Source of the DNA: JAGORM01 sp964406795
GTDB taxonomy: Bacteria; Patescibacteriota; Microgenomatia; Levybacterales; GWA1-39-11
Length of the DNA stretch: 16,081 bases
Direction of reading: 5' to 3'
Assembly (NCBI GenBank): GCA_964406795.1
Contig: CAYOTA010000021.1
Coordinates: 1-16,081, forward strand
In this document: one piece after another, positions 6,808 to 14,381 of the stretch
How the letters are laid out: every line of letters begins with the position of its first letter
Position numbering within the stretch: position 1 is the stretch's first letter
Made by a program: the position numbers and the translations under genes
The notes under the pieces: model-generated
Databases searched by the model: none
What the model saw: the letters and a program-made list of their open reading frames with translations, nothing else
Told to the model about the DNA's origin: nothing

Positions 6808-9102
6808 GTGAGAAATTATTTATCTGTCACAAACAAATCTCTTCTCTATTCTTTTTACGCAATTTTTTTTCTAGCCCCATTAGTACTTTTTCCAAGAACG
6901 CTAGAACTTTTTGAATTTAATAAATTATTTTTAGTCTACGGTGTATCCCTTTTTGTTTTGTTTTTATGGATTTCCAAAATGATCATGTTGGGGAAATTCG
7001 TATGTAAAAGAACACCGCTTGATATTCCCTTGGCACTTTTCTTACTATCCCAAATTTTGTCCACTATATTCTCCATGGATCCGTATGTTTCTTTTTGGGG
7101 TTATTACACACGCTTTAATGGTGGCCTACTTTCACTTATAACTTATATTTTTCTCTACTATGCATTTGTCTCAAATTTCTTTGACAACGAACATGAAACA
7201 TCTCAACAACTCAAGACCAGCAAAAAAGTGGACGAATCAGAAGAAGAAACAATTTCAAAAACACCGTCCTTTAAAATCATTTTTGTAAGTCTCGTGTCAG
7301 GATTGGCCGTTGCAGTTTGGGGATTTTCGTCCCACTTTGGACGAGACTTAACCTGTTTAGTATTTAGGGGTACCTTTGACGTATCCTGCTGGACAGATGC
7401 TTTTCAGCCCACAGTCAGACTGTTCTCGACACTAGGACAACCTAACTGGTTAGCAGCCTATTTTTCAATTTTAATACCTATTTCGCTTGGAATCGGAATT
7501 TACAAACTACTTAACTATTTTGAAAGCGGAAATAAGATAGAACTTTCAAAACGATTCTTAATCCCACTGTCATATATTTTGCTCTCGTTTTTTCTTTTTA
7601 TTGAACTTTTGTGGTCACAAAGCCAATCAGGATATTTAGGTTTGTTATCCGGTCTTTTTGTTTTTGCACTACTTACTGCATTATATTTTTGGAGAAAAAA
7701 AGCAATCAAAAAAATTGGATTTTATATCTTAATTCCAATTTGTTTTGCGTTTTTTATTCTGTCATTTATCATCTCAAACCCACTTGCTAATAGATTCTCA
7801 TTTTTGTCAATCAAAGGGTTTCAATCAACAAGTACTTCTCAAGCTAGTCCATCAGCTACGCCTTCAAGTATCCCGGCGCTTGAAGGCGGAGGATCAGATT
7901 CGGGTAAAATCAGGCTTGTTGTTTGGACAGGCGCACTAGATCTATTCAAGAAAAATCCAATTTTAGGATCTGGGGTTGAAACGTTTGCGTATGGATATTA
8001 TCAGGTAAAACCTGCGGAGCACAATTTACTTTCTGAATGGGATTATTTATATAACAAAGCACATAATGAATACTTAAATTATTTAGCAACCACTGGAATT
8101 CTAGGACTCAGTACATATCTTCTTTTAATAGCGTGGTTTATTTTTCTGTGTGCTAAATACTTAGTTGTCATGGTAAAACAAAAAACTCATAACTCTCCAT
8201 TACATTTCTTTTTAATTACTGCACTTTTGTCAGCATACATATCTATTTTAGTATCTAACTTTTTTGGGTTTTCTGTTGTTGTTATAAACCTCTATTTCTT
8301 TTTTATTCCGACGCTGGCAATTATTATTATGCAAAAACAGCCAAAAGTATTTGACATGCCATTTATACCTGCAGTACCTGCCAAAAAAACTGCCGGAATA
8401 ATTTTACTTGCCGTATTTGCAATTTACATGGAATTATATTTGCTTAATTTATGGTTTGCAGATCAGGATTATTCCATGGGTTATAATTTAAACCGCGCAC
8501 AAGAATATGTTGCAGCAAATTCGTATCTTGAAAACGCAGTAAAATTAGCACCGCAAGAAGATTTATTTAAAAATGAATTGTCTTTAAATCTTGCCACGTT
8601 AGGAGTCTTATTATTGCAACAAAATCAAAGCACACAGGCCGCCGCATTCTTAGAGCGCTCCACTCAGCTGTCAGATGAAGTTGAAAAAAATCATCCCAAA
8701 AATGTAGTGTTTTACAAAACACGCATCCAAACATTTTTTGTATTGTCTCAAGCGAACCCGGCATATTTTAACGAAGCATTAGTATCTATTAAGAAAGCAC
8801 GACAACTTGCCCCAACGGACGCAAAGATTGCATATAATGAAGGCTTACTGCAGGGACAAAATGGTGACGCCAACAAAGCGATTGAAGCGCTTTCTGAATC
8901 AATTAAATTAAAACCAAATTACAGAGACCCGCGGTATGCTACTGCCATTTACCTTCAGGAAAAAGCAGATAAAGAAACAGATACTCTACAAAAAGAAAAA
9001 TTATTGACGGACGCAAAATTTCAGCTTGAGTATATTCTCAAAAATATTAACCCAACTGACACCCAATCCAAGGAATTACTTGAATCTTTAAACAAGAACT
9101 AG
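6808..9102 (+). CDS. O-antigen ligase / polymerase (Wzy-like) membrane protein with C-terminal TPRs
   Basis: 764 aa from GTG 6808; a TTG at 6775 in the same frame would give 775 aa. I prefer 6808 because the promoter -10 box lies between the two. About ten hydrophobic segments fill residues 12-545. The family signature sits in the loop at about 370-432: WTGALDLFKKNPILGSGVET followed by KAHNEYLNYLATTGILGL, with the conserved His. This matches the Wzy_C / O-antigen ligase family, which joins or polymerises lipid-linked glycans at the outer face of the cytoplasmic membrane. Residues about 555-764 are soluble, with TPR-like helices (AQEYVAANSYLENAVKLAPQ, ANKAIEALSESIKLKPNY). The two-part build (Wzy plus TPR) is common in CPR and Gram-positive surface glycan or protein O-glycosylation systems. 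def follows 34 nt later. Confidence 0.88.
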   Translation: MRNYLSVTNKSLLYSFYAIFFLAPLVLFPRTLELFEFNKLFLVYGVSLFVLFLWISKMIMLGKFVCKRTPLDIPLALFLLSQILSTIFSMDPYVSFWGYYTRFNGGLLSLITYIFLYYAFVSNFFDNEHETSQQLKTSKKVDESEEETISKTPSFKIIFVSLVSGLAVAVWGFSSHFGRDLTCLVFRGTFDVSCWTDAFQPTVRLFSTLGQPNWLAAYFSILIPISLGIGIYKLLNYFESGNKIELSKRFLIPLSYILLSFFLFIELLWSQSQSGYLGLLSGLFVFALLTALYFWRKKAIKKIGFYILIPICFAFFILSFIISNPLANRFSFLSIKGFQSTSTSQASPSATPSSIPALEGGGSDSGKIRLVVWTGALDLFKKNPILGSGVETFAYGYYQVKPAEHNLLSEWDYLYNKAHNEYLNYLATTGILGLSTYLLLIAWFIFLCAKYLVVMVKQKTHNSPLHFFLITALLSAYISILVSNFFGFSVVVINLYFFFIPTLAIIIMQKQPKVFDMPFIPAVPAKKTAGIILLAVFAIYMELYLLNLWFADQDYSMGYNLNRAQEYVAANSYLENAVKLAPQEDLFKNELSLNLATLGVLLLQQNQSTQAAAFLERSTQLSDEVEKNHPKNVVFYKTRIQTFFVLSQANPAYFNEALVSIKKARQLAPTDAKIAYNEGLLQGQNGDANKAIEALSESIKLKPNYRDPRYATAIYLQEKADKETDTLQKEKLLTDAKFQLEYILKNINPTDTQSKELLESLNKN

Positions 9103-9122
9103 CAGTAAAGGCCAAATTTTAA

Positions 9123-9128
9123 TATAAT
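9123..9128 (+). promoter_or_regulatory. -10 box of def, near-leaderless
   Basis: A perfect TATAAT ends 8 nt before the def ATG and no SD sequence is present (GCTCCTAT lies between). The -35 region is poor. Transcription from it would begin within about 3 nt of the start codon. Confidence 0.55.
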
Positions 9129-9136
9129 GCTCCTAT

Positions 9137-9712
9137 ATGTATAGCCTGACAATTGTTCCTGACCCGGTACTAGTTAATAAATCCCAGCCGGTAAAACACT
9201 TTGATAAAAAACTTCTGGAAATTATAACCGGCATGACAGAAACTCTACTTGCCACAACTGATCCAGTTGGTGTAGGACTCGCTGCCCCCCAGGTAAGTCT
9301 TCCGCTGCAAATTTTTCAAATGAAACCTACCGCTAAAGCAAAAGTAACTACATACATTAATCCTAAAATTATTGAAGAGTCAGTAACTCAAGAGATTCCC
9401 AATTTTTCAAATTCTGAAAAGGTTGAGGCAACAAAGCCTAAAAAAGGAAAGCTTTTAGAGGGTTGTCTTTCAGTTCCTAATATTTGGGGGCATGTGACAC
9501 GAAAAAAAGAAGTTACTCTTTCCTGGCAGGACGAGAAAGGACGAGAACACGTCAAGTTATTTAAAGGTTTTCAGGCAGTTATAGTACAGCATGAAATGGA
9601 TCATTTAAATGGAGTTCTTTTTACAAAACACGTAATGGCACAAAATGAAAAACTCTATAAGAGCCACAAGGATGATGATGGAAATGATGTGTTTGATGAA
9701 GTGAAAATATAG
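9137..9712 (+). CDS. def: peptide deformylase
   Basis: 191 aa. It removes the formyl group from nascent N-formylmethionine. All three signature motifs are present: GVGLAAPQ (45-52), EGCLSVP (108-114, metal ligand C110) and QHEMDHLNG (151-159, metal ligands H152 and H156, catalytic E153). It is slightly longer than typical because of a Lys/Glu-rich insertion (about 83-105) before motif 2 and a charged C-terminal tail, SHKDDDGNDVFDEVKI. The DNA for the last 17 codons and stop is repeated 101 bp downstream. fmt, encoding the enzyme that adds the formyl group, is 1.3 kb away with one unrelated gene between. Confidence 0.96.
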   Translation: MYSLTIVPDPVLVNKSQPVKHFDKKLLEIITGMTETLLATTDPVGVGLAAPQVSLPLQIFQMKPTAKAKVTTYINPKIIEESVTQEIPNFSNSEKVEATKPKKGKLLEGCLSVPNIWGHVTRKKEVTLSWQDEKGREHVKLFKGFQAVIVQHEMDHLNGVLFTKHVMAQNEKLYKSHKDDDGNDVFDEVKI

Positions 9713-9772
9713 CCTTGTGTCTCTTGCGGTGCTCGGCAAACCAAACGCCTGCGCTCCTAAAGAGCCACAAGG
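9713..9772. repeat. hairpin element behind def
   Basis: The sequence directly after the def stop is CCTTGTGTCTCTT (9713-9725), then a 34-nt core starting GCGGTGCTCGG and ending GCGCTCCTA, then AAGAGCCACAAGG (9760-9772). The outer arms pair over 13 bp with one mismatch, and the core folds further (GGC...GCC). The right arm is the start of the duplicated def tail, and the left arm is its inverted copy. Core ends match the element at 3315-3356. There is no T-run, so it is not a standard terminator. Confidence 0.75.
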
Positions 9773-9813
9773 ATGATGATGGAAATGATGTGTTTGATGA
9801 AGTGAAAATTTAG
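9760..9813 (+). pseudogene. duplicate of the last 17 codons and stop of def
   Basis: 54 nt identical to 9659-9712 except one base (AAAATTTAG here, AAAATATAG in the gene; both Ile then stop). It has no start and is not a gene. Its end overlaps the stop codon of the convergent 390-aa gene (TTAG serves both strands). With the def version of that base, the opposite gene would lose its TAA stop, so this outer copy probably keeps the original junction of two converging genes and the inner copy is the newer one. Confidence 0.85.
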
Positions 9814-10982
9814 TTGACATCAGTATCTACTCCTTCAAGAAGAAGATTGTCATCAAACATAGAGGGCTCAAACAGTAAGTCATTAAAACTTTTACTTACC
9901 CTTAAATCGCTTTTTTTAATAGCAATTTCCAGTTTTTTAGCCATATCTTTTATCCTATCCTTCTTCCCCCACACATCCAACTCATTATACGTTGGCAATT
10001 CTAATAATGTTTCCACCCGCTCTTGACTCATGTATTGACAAAGCTTTTGCTTAACCATGTCTTTATTTACTTTAAGAAAATCCGCGCTTGTTGAGGAAAG
10101 CAGAAAGCGAGCTTCAGCTGCTACCTCTCTATATGGCTTTACGAGGATCATTTGTGCGCTTAAGTGCTCATGTATTTGACTCAGTAATTGTTGCTGCTGC
10201 TCATTGAATACTCCATCCCCAACAGTAAGCGATCCCAACCGCTTTAAAAAATCGAGGGCAAAACTCATGTGTTGTCTTTCAAATTGGCGCTCTTGGACAA
10301 GACCGATATATGTTTTAACATTTTTATTGTGTATAGTGCGTCCTTTAAATAAAAAACGTGCTAATTCGGGCTTTCTATGAGCAATCATCCTCCTGGACCT
10401 TGAGGGATTAATCCTTCCTTTAACATCCCTGGACAAGGCTCGTAGCGTCTGGTTCATAACATGTAAAACCTCTGGTGATTTTGATTTAGCAAAGTGTGCC
10501 TCAATAAATGCGTTAACTGCATTGCCTGACATGCTTCCTAAGTCTTCATCTGTTATCTTTGCTGCTTGCAATGCATAAGACACCTCCTGAAGTGCGTTAA
10601 CAACTGTAACAACATGCTCGGTATATTCACCTGTCTTTGGTGCATACTTATCCGCAACTTTTTTATACCCCCTTACGGCAGTGTCTATACTCGTAAATTC
10701 ATGAATCTGCTCTACGAGATATAAATTTTTTGGGTCTCTCACCTCCATTGGAACCGTTGTATCTTCATACTCAAATGATCCATAAATCGTTCCATCAGAA
10801 CTAATGCGAGCATTATCTACAAAGGGAATAAACGAGGCAAGACTTCTAAAATTGGCAGATTTTACATCGTCATCTTTACGAACTACGGGTTTTCGGGCTT
10901 GAAGTGTTTCAGGCATATTTGGAAGCATATGCTGATAAACAGCAATCTCTATTCTACTCTCGACATCTTTAGGTTTTGGCAT
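9810..10982 (-). CDS. unknown soluble protein, 390 aa
   Basis: 390 aa, not recognised. No signal peptide or membrane segment. The first 95 residues look mixed alpha/beta (FIPFVDNARISSDGTIYGSF); the rest is predominantly helical, with regular heptad-like Leu spacing and many charged residues. A basic patch (about 190-215: GRINPSRSRRMIAHRKPELA) could bind nucleic acid. The C-terminus is acidic (DDNLLLEGVDTDVN). It sits between def and fmt but on the opposite strand, so it is not in their operon. It starts 2-3 nt after a predicted transcription start and shares its promoter region, divergently, with fmt. Confidence 0.8.
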   Translation of the reverse strand: MPKPKDVESRIEIAVYQHMLPNMPETLQARKPVVRKDDDVKSANFRSLASFIPFVDNARISSDGTIYGSFEYEDTTVPMEVRDPKNLYLVEQIHEFTSIDTAVRGYKKVADKYAPKTGEYTEHVVTVVNALQEVSYALQAAKITDEDLGSMSGNAVNAFIEAHFAKSKSPEVLHVMNQTLRALSRDVKGRINPSRSRRMIAHRKPELARFLFKGRTIHNKNVKTYIGLVQERQFERQHMSFALDFLKRLGSLTVGDGVFNEQQQQLLSQIHEHLSAQMILVKPYREVAAEARFLLSSTSADFLKVNKDMVKQKLCQYMSQERVETLLELPTYNELDVWGKKDRIKDMAKKLEIAIKKSDLRVSKSFNDLLFEPSMFDDNLLLEGVDTDVN

Positions 10983-10991
10983 GTTGCAGCC

Positions 10992-11000
10992 ATTATAGCA
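10992..11000 (-). promoter_or_regulatory. extended -10 promoter of the 390-aa gene, near-leaderless
   Basis: TGCTATAAT on the minus strand is a perfect extended -10 (TGnTATAAT). Only 9 nt separate it from the ATG at 10982, and there is no SD sequence. No convincing -35 is seen. Confidence 0.6.
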
Positions 11001-11031
11001 CTGGGGTCATGATTATTCGAGCGAGCTGGTG

Positions 11032-11040
11032 TGTTAAAAT
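11032..11040 (+). promoter_or_regulatory. extended -10 promoter of fmt, leaderless type
   Basis: TGTTAAAAT (TGnTAnnnT) ends 6 nt before the fmt ATG. The intervening ATAAAG is not an SD site, so the mRNA probably starts at the ATG. It is divergent from the promoter at 10992-11000. Confidence 0.55.
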
Positions 11041-11046
11041 ATAAAG

Positions 11047-11883
11047 ATGAAGAAAATTGTATTTTTTGGGAGCGGATATTTTGTAATTCCTGTTATTAAA
11101 GCACTACAGGATCAAGGACTTGTGTTCGTTGTAACCAATGAAACAAGGGGAAGACTTGTTGATTATTTAAAAAAACACAAGATTCCATATATTTATTCAC
11201 AATTGAAAGACTCATTAACTGTCAACACAATTAAGGAAATAAATCCGGATTTGGCAGTTCTTGCATCTTTTGGTGTGTACATTCCGGACGCTATTATCAA
11301 CATGTTTCCTCTTGGAATTTTAAATGTTCATCCCAGCTTATTACCCGAATTTAAAGGACCTAGTCCTGTGCAATTCACCATATTATCCGGCACACAAAAG
11401 ACTGGTGTCACTATCATACAAATGGATGATGAGTTTGATCATGGTCCTATTGTAGCTCAAAAACCAGTAGACTTAACAGGAAATGAGACTTCTTTAGAAC
11501 TGCTTGAATCACTATTTAAGGTAGGTGCAGAATTGATTAAAAATATAGCTCAAGATGTAAATTCTGGAAAGAAAATACAATCTATTCCTCAAGACCATAA
11601 AAAAGAAACTTGGAGTATAGAGATTGAAAAAAAGGATGGGAAAGTGGATCTCTCAAACCCTCCCGGAAAGATAGAATTATTGCGCAAAATTAGGGCATAT
11701 CATCCTTGGCCTGGAGTGCATCTTACTGTATCACTGGGTGGAAAAGAAAAACTTTTAAAGATGATGCCATATGATACAGTTCAGGTTGAAGGCAAAAATC
11801 CTATGTCTTATAAAGATTTTATTAATGGATATGGAAATGATGCGATCGACATTTTAAGGAGACTTAATTTATATGGCAGTTAA
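11047..11883 (+). CDS. fmt: methionyl-tRNA formyltransferase
   Basis: 278 aa. It formylates initiator Met-tRNA using 10-formyltetrahydrofolate. The N-terminal formyltransferase domain has the catalytic triad in ILNVHPSLLPEFKGPSPVQ (N93, H95) and FDHG (D131), corresponding to N106, H108 and D144 of the E. coli enzyme. The C-terminal tRNA-binding domain ends with the typical RAYHPWPGV. It is about 35 residues shorter than usual. The basic loop that normally follows VVTxPDRPAGRG is reduced to VVTNETRGRLVDYLKKHKIP. It is first of a three-gene overlapping operon, and the next gene starts inside its last codons (ATGGCAGTTAA overlap of 11 nt). Confidence 0.93.
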   Translation: MKKIVFFGSGYFVIPVIKALQDQGLVFVVTNETRGRLVDYLKKHKIPYIYSQLKDSLTVNTIKEINPDLAVLASFGVYIPDAIINMFPLGILNVHPSLLPEFKGPSPVQFTILSGTQKTGVTIIQMDDEFDHGPIVAQKPVDLTGNETSLELLESLFKVGAELIKNIAQDVNSGKKIQSIPQDHKKETWSIEIEKKDGKVDLSNPPGKIELLRKIRAYHPWPGVHLTVSLGGKEKLLKMMPYDTVQVEGKNPMSYKDFINGYGNDAIDILRRLNLYGS

Positions 11884-12367
11884 TTCTCATGAAAATTTGG
11901 CAAGAAAAATTATAGAAAGAACTACTGGACTTAATCCAAAAGACAAGGCAGTTGTTAATTTTTTTAGTGCATTACTTCCCGTTCAGCCAATTGAAGATAT
12001 TTATTATCCCGGTAACGGTATGGATTTTATGTTGGACAGATTCTTTAACGCACGTCAAAGATATTATCTAGATAAACAACCAAGAAGGGATGACGTTGTT
12101 TCAGGTGATTTTAGAATTACTCCAAATATTTTAGATGGAACCTTCAGCTCTGTGTTTATTCAAGATACCCATGCCACCAAACAGGGAATAAGTGAAATTT
12201 TAAGAACTGTTAAAAACGGCGGTCTTGTTATACTTAGTAATTGGAGCTGTGGAATTGAACCAAAGGACTCTATGCCAAATGCTGATATTGCAAGGCTTCC
12301 ATTTTTGAAACCAGCAAGCATAATTAAGGATCCAGGATTCACAATATTACTTAAACATGAAAGATAG
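11873..12367 (+). CDS. small Rossmann / methyltransferase-like protein
   Basis: 164 aa. It overlaps fmt by 11 nt and the next gene by 11 nt, so all three are probably translated together. It has parts of a class I methyltransferase pattern: DIYYPGNGMDFMLDRFF (about 42-58, in the place of the SAM loop), GTFSSVFIQDTH (about 89-100, strand 4) and ISEILRTVKNGGLVILSNW (about 105-123, the usual 'LkpGG' helix-strand). The SAM-binding GxGxG is not canonical and the domain is short, so activity is uncertain. It may be a degenerate or non-catalytic member. Confidence 0.65.
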   Translation: MAVNSHENLARKIIERTTGLNPKDKAVVNFFSALLPVQPIEDIYYPGNGMDFMLDRFFNARQRYYLDKQPRRDDVVSGDFRITPNILDGTFSSVFIQDTHATKQGISEILRTVKNGGLVILSNWSCGIEPKDSMPNADIARLPFLKPASIIKDPGFTILLKHER

Positions 12368-13397
12368 AAATTACTCAATAGATCTTATTAAATGCTTTGC
12401 TATTTTGGCAGTTGTTGTAATACACGTATCAACTGCTTTTTTGGATAGAACCCTTCCTTTTACTCTTCCCTTCGATATTATGCTCATAATCAATCAGTTT
12501 TCAAGATTTGCCGTTCCACTATTTTTTGCCATCTCGGGATATATGCTGGCAGGTAAATACACAGGTACATTTTCTAAATCTCTGTTTTATAAAAAACGAA
12601 TTTTAAGAATTATTCCACCATATCTATTCTGGGTTACAACTTATTATTTTATAGTCTTTCCTCATATGAATGGGTCTATATTCAGCGCTGATTTTTTAAA
12701 TTCAGTACTTACCGGAAACGCATCCTACCAACTTTATTTTATTCCGGCAATTGTAGTACTGTACTTTCTGTTTCCCTTCATCATGATGTATAAAAAATTC
12801 TTATTGTCAAAATGGACATTAGTAGCACTTTTTCTTATCATAAGTGTCGTACTTACCTACATTTATTACGGTGATTTAAAACTACCATTCCACACCGCAT
12901 TCAGAGGAGCATTCTATAATCTATTTCCGTTTATAATTGGGATATATGCGGCGCTCAACCGCCCACACATCTCAAAGCTTGCATCAAAATATACCCTGAT
13001 AATCATTCTTTCTACATTTTCACTTGGTGTAATTATTTTTCTTGAGACATATTTACTATTCAAATCATTTAATGACTTGAGATTTATCAGAGAACAATGG
13101 AGAATGAGTGTAATTATCTATAGTCTTTTATGCGGACTTTTCTTTAAAAAAATATATGATTTATTTTTATTTAAATTTAAAAAACATATAGTTGTGTTTT
13201 CATCGTTAAGTTTTGGGGTATTTTTTATCCATGTGGCAGTTCTAAAATATTTTCTTGAATATGTAGTTGACCCATTAAATTCTTATAATCTATTAGGATT
13301 TTTTATAACACTTACGGGAGTTTTAATTATTTCCTTTGCAAGTATTTTGGTGCTTTCAAAAATTCCAAAAATTGGAAGAATTCTAAGCGCAACCTAA
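12357..13397 (+). CDS. acyltransferase family 3 membrane protein
   Basis: 346 aa with about ten hydrophobic segments. The N-terminus NYSIDLIKCFAILAVVVIHV (5-24) is the hallmark of the acyltransferase-3 family, including the conserved His (H23). RFAVPLFFAISGYMLAGKY follows in the expected place. Members move acetyl or other acyl groups onto sugars of surface polysaccharide, peptidoglycan or lipids from the cytoplasmic membrane. There is no extracellular SGNH domain, so this is the short form. It starts inside the end of the preceding gene. Its TAA is separated by one base from the stop of the convergent membrane protein. Confidence 0.88.
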   Translation: MKDRNYSIDLIKCFAILAVVVIHVSTAFLDRTLPFTLPFDIMLIINQFSRFAVPLFFAISGYMLAGKYTGTFSKSLFYKKRILRIIPPYLFWVTTYYFIVFPHMNGSIFSADFLNSVLTGNASYQLYFIPAIVVLYFLFPFIMMYKKFLLSKWTLVALFLIISVVLTYIYYGDLKLPFHTAFRGAFYNLFPFIIGIYAALNRPHISKLASKYTLIIILSTFSLGVIIFLETYLLFKSFNDLRFIREQWRMSVIIYSLLCGLFFKKIYDLFLFKFKKHIVVFSSLSFGVFFIHVAVLKYFLEYVVDPLNSYNLLGFFITLTGVLIISFASILVLSKIPKIGRILSAT

Positions 13398-13398
13398 T

Positions 13399-13857
13399 TT
13401 ATAAAAATTTCTTTCTTATTACGTACATAACGTATAGAGAAATGAGAATACTTATTAAGCCAAAACTATTTGATACATCTATGAGAAGCCATAACCCAAG
13501 CAAGATATATGATAGTAAAAATAAATACCAGCCTACCCTCCTCCACTTCATAATTATTAAAAAGTAAACAATGGAAAAAATGATAATCGAAATATTTATA
13601 ATCTTTGCTAAAGCTGATGCATCATGAGTGTCCACTCCTCCAGATGCTATTAATAACCAAGAAAAGAGCCCTATTGCCCCACTTATGAGGGTTATGAAAT
13701 AAGTAACGCAAAGTAGAGGCAACCAAAAGAATGCTGCCATTTCCACGCTGAAACCAAGACCTTCAATTATGGCCGCGAGTGCCGCAGGCAACACGGTGTA
13801 AGGCAAAATTTTGGCGATATAGGCAATCTCCCTATCCGTCAGTTTAGGAATTTTCAT
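13399..13857 (-). CDS. small integral membrane protein, four helices
   Basis: 152 aa. Hydrophobic segments lie at about 16-35, 40-72 (one long or two short), 83-102, and 108-147 (two helices). The start MKIPKLTDREIAYIAKILPY is polar and amphipathic. I do not recognise a family. It is monocistronic and convergent with the acyltransferase gene, the stops being one base apart, with no terminator visible between. The ATG is 6 nt after an extended -10 box and has no SD site. Confidence 0.7.
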   Translation of the reverse strand: MKIPKLTDREIAYIAKILPYTVLPAALAAIIEGLGFSVEMAAFFWLPLLCVTYFITLISGAIGLFSWLLIASGGVDTHDASALAKIINISIIIFSIVYFLIIMKWRRVGWYLFLLSYILLGLWLLIDVSNSFGLISILISLYVMYVIRKKFL

Positions 13858-13863
13858 AGTACT

Positions 13864-13872
13864 ACTATATCA
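13864..13872 (-). promoter_or_regulatory. extended -10 promoter of the four-helix protein gene, leaderless type
   Basis: TGATATAGT on the minus strand (TGn plus TATAGT) is followed by AGTACT and then ATG. Spacing of 6 nt and no RBS imply that transcription begins at or within a base of the start codon. Confidence 0.6.
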
Positions 13873-13906
13873 GAAATGTGGGAGAATTAATCAGTGCGAC
13901 GTGATG

Positions 13907-14167
13907 TTAGTTAATAGTAGATGTAGTTGCTGACGGATTTTCCAAAATTTCTACTTTGAGAAGTAACGCTTCTTTTTCTTTTCTGTCAATAAATTTGTAA
14001 AGTTTTATACAATTTGTACAGATTCTTACACTAATTCTTTTTCCGTCTAGCACAAATGTCTTTTTCTGAAGATTTGGTTTAAAACCATGATTAGTCCTAC
14101 GCTTACTGTGGGATACGCGGTGACCCATCATTATTCCTTTACTACAATTCATACATCGTGCTGCCAT
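13907..14167 (-). CDS. rpmB: 50S ribosomal protein L28 (bL28)
   Basis: 86 aa. The N-terminus MAARCMNCSKGIMMGHRVSH followed by SKRRTNHGFKPNLQKK is the bL28 signature, and the C-terminal DGKRISVRICTNCIKLY matches the family's second half. Two Cys pairs (C5/C8 and C50/C53) make this the zinc-binding (C+) form. An AAAGGAGA ribosome binding site lies just before the ATG. The gene has its own promoter and a structured leader of about 100 nt, and lies downstream of rplJL on the same strand. Confidence 0.95.
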   Translation of the reverse strand: MAARCMNCSKGIMMGHRVSHSKRRTNHGFKPNLQKKTFVLDGKRISVRICTNCIKLYKFIDRKEKEALLLKVEILENPSATTSTIN

Positions 14168-14209
14168 TTTTTTAAATCTCCTTTATATACTAATTATTAT
14201 TTAAAACAA

Positions 14210-14246
14210 ATATGTTGAGGCTCATGTACTCATGAGTTAAACATAT
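14210..14246 (-). promoter_or_regulatory. two-stage hairpin in the L28 mRNA leader
   Basis: The leader RNA can fold ATATGTT (outer), CTCATG-AGTA-CATGAG (inner 6-bp stem, 4-nt loop) and AACATAT (outer). It lies about 45 nt before the L28 ATG. TTGAGGCTC here (14215-14223) is also the inverted copy of GAGCCTCAA at 14290-14298, next to the -35 region. Ribosomal protein leaders often bind their own product; that role is inference. Confidence 0.45.
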
Positions 14247-14274
14247 ATATTTTGTGATCCTTTCGAGAAAGTTT

Positions 14275-14303
14275 ATTATACTCTATTCTGAGCCTCAATT
14301 AAA
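14275..14303 (-). promoter_or_regulatory. promoter of rpmB
   Basis: TATAAT (14280-14275) with TTTAAT 17 bp upstream (14303-14298). The -10 box is perfect and the -35 weak. Transcription would begin near 14268, giving a leader of about 100 nt that ends in a good RBS. Confidence 0.6.
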
Positions 14304-14314
14304 GTGTTTTTAGT

Positions 14315-14380
14315 ATAAGCGTCTAGGCTTAACTTAAACTTGCGTATAAGCTTACTAAACGCCTATCTAAAAACGCTTAT
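14315..14380 (-). terminator. nested inverted repeats after rplL, possible terminator
   Basis: ATAAGCGTCTAGGC (14315-14328) pairs imperfectly with GCCTATCTAAAAACGCTTAT (14361-14380). Inside lies a near-perfect palindrome, GCGTATAAGCTTACTAAACGC is split by it (14342-14362). The structure begins right after the rplL stop. There is no clean T-run after the stem, so intrinsic termination is only a possibility. Confidence 0.4.
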
Positions 14381-14381
14381 A

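Noticed and set aside
9713..9772. Integron attC site or intrinsic terminator
   Set aside because: No GTTRRRY-type core sites and no T-run; the shared core and duplicated gene end are better explained as a distinct hairpin element.
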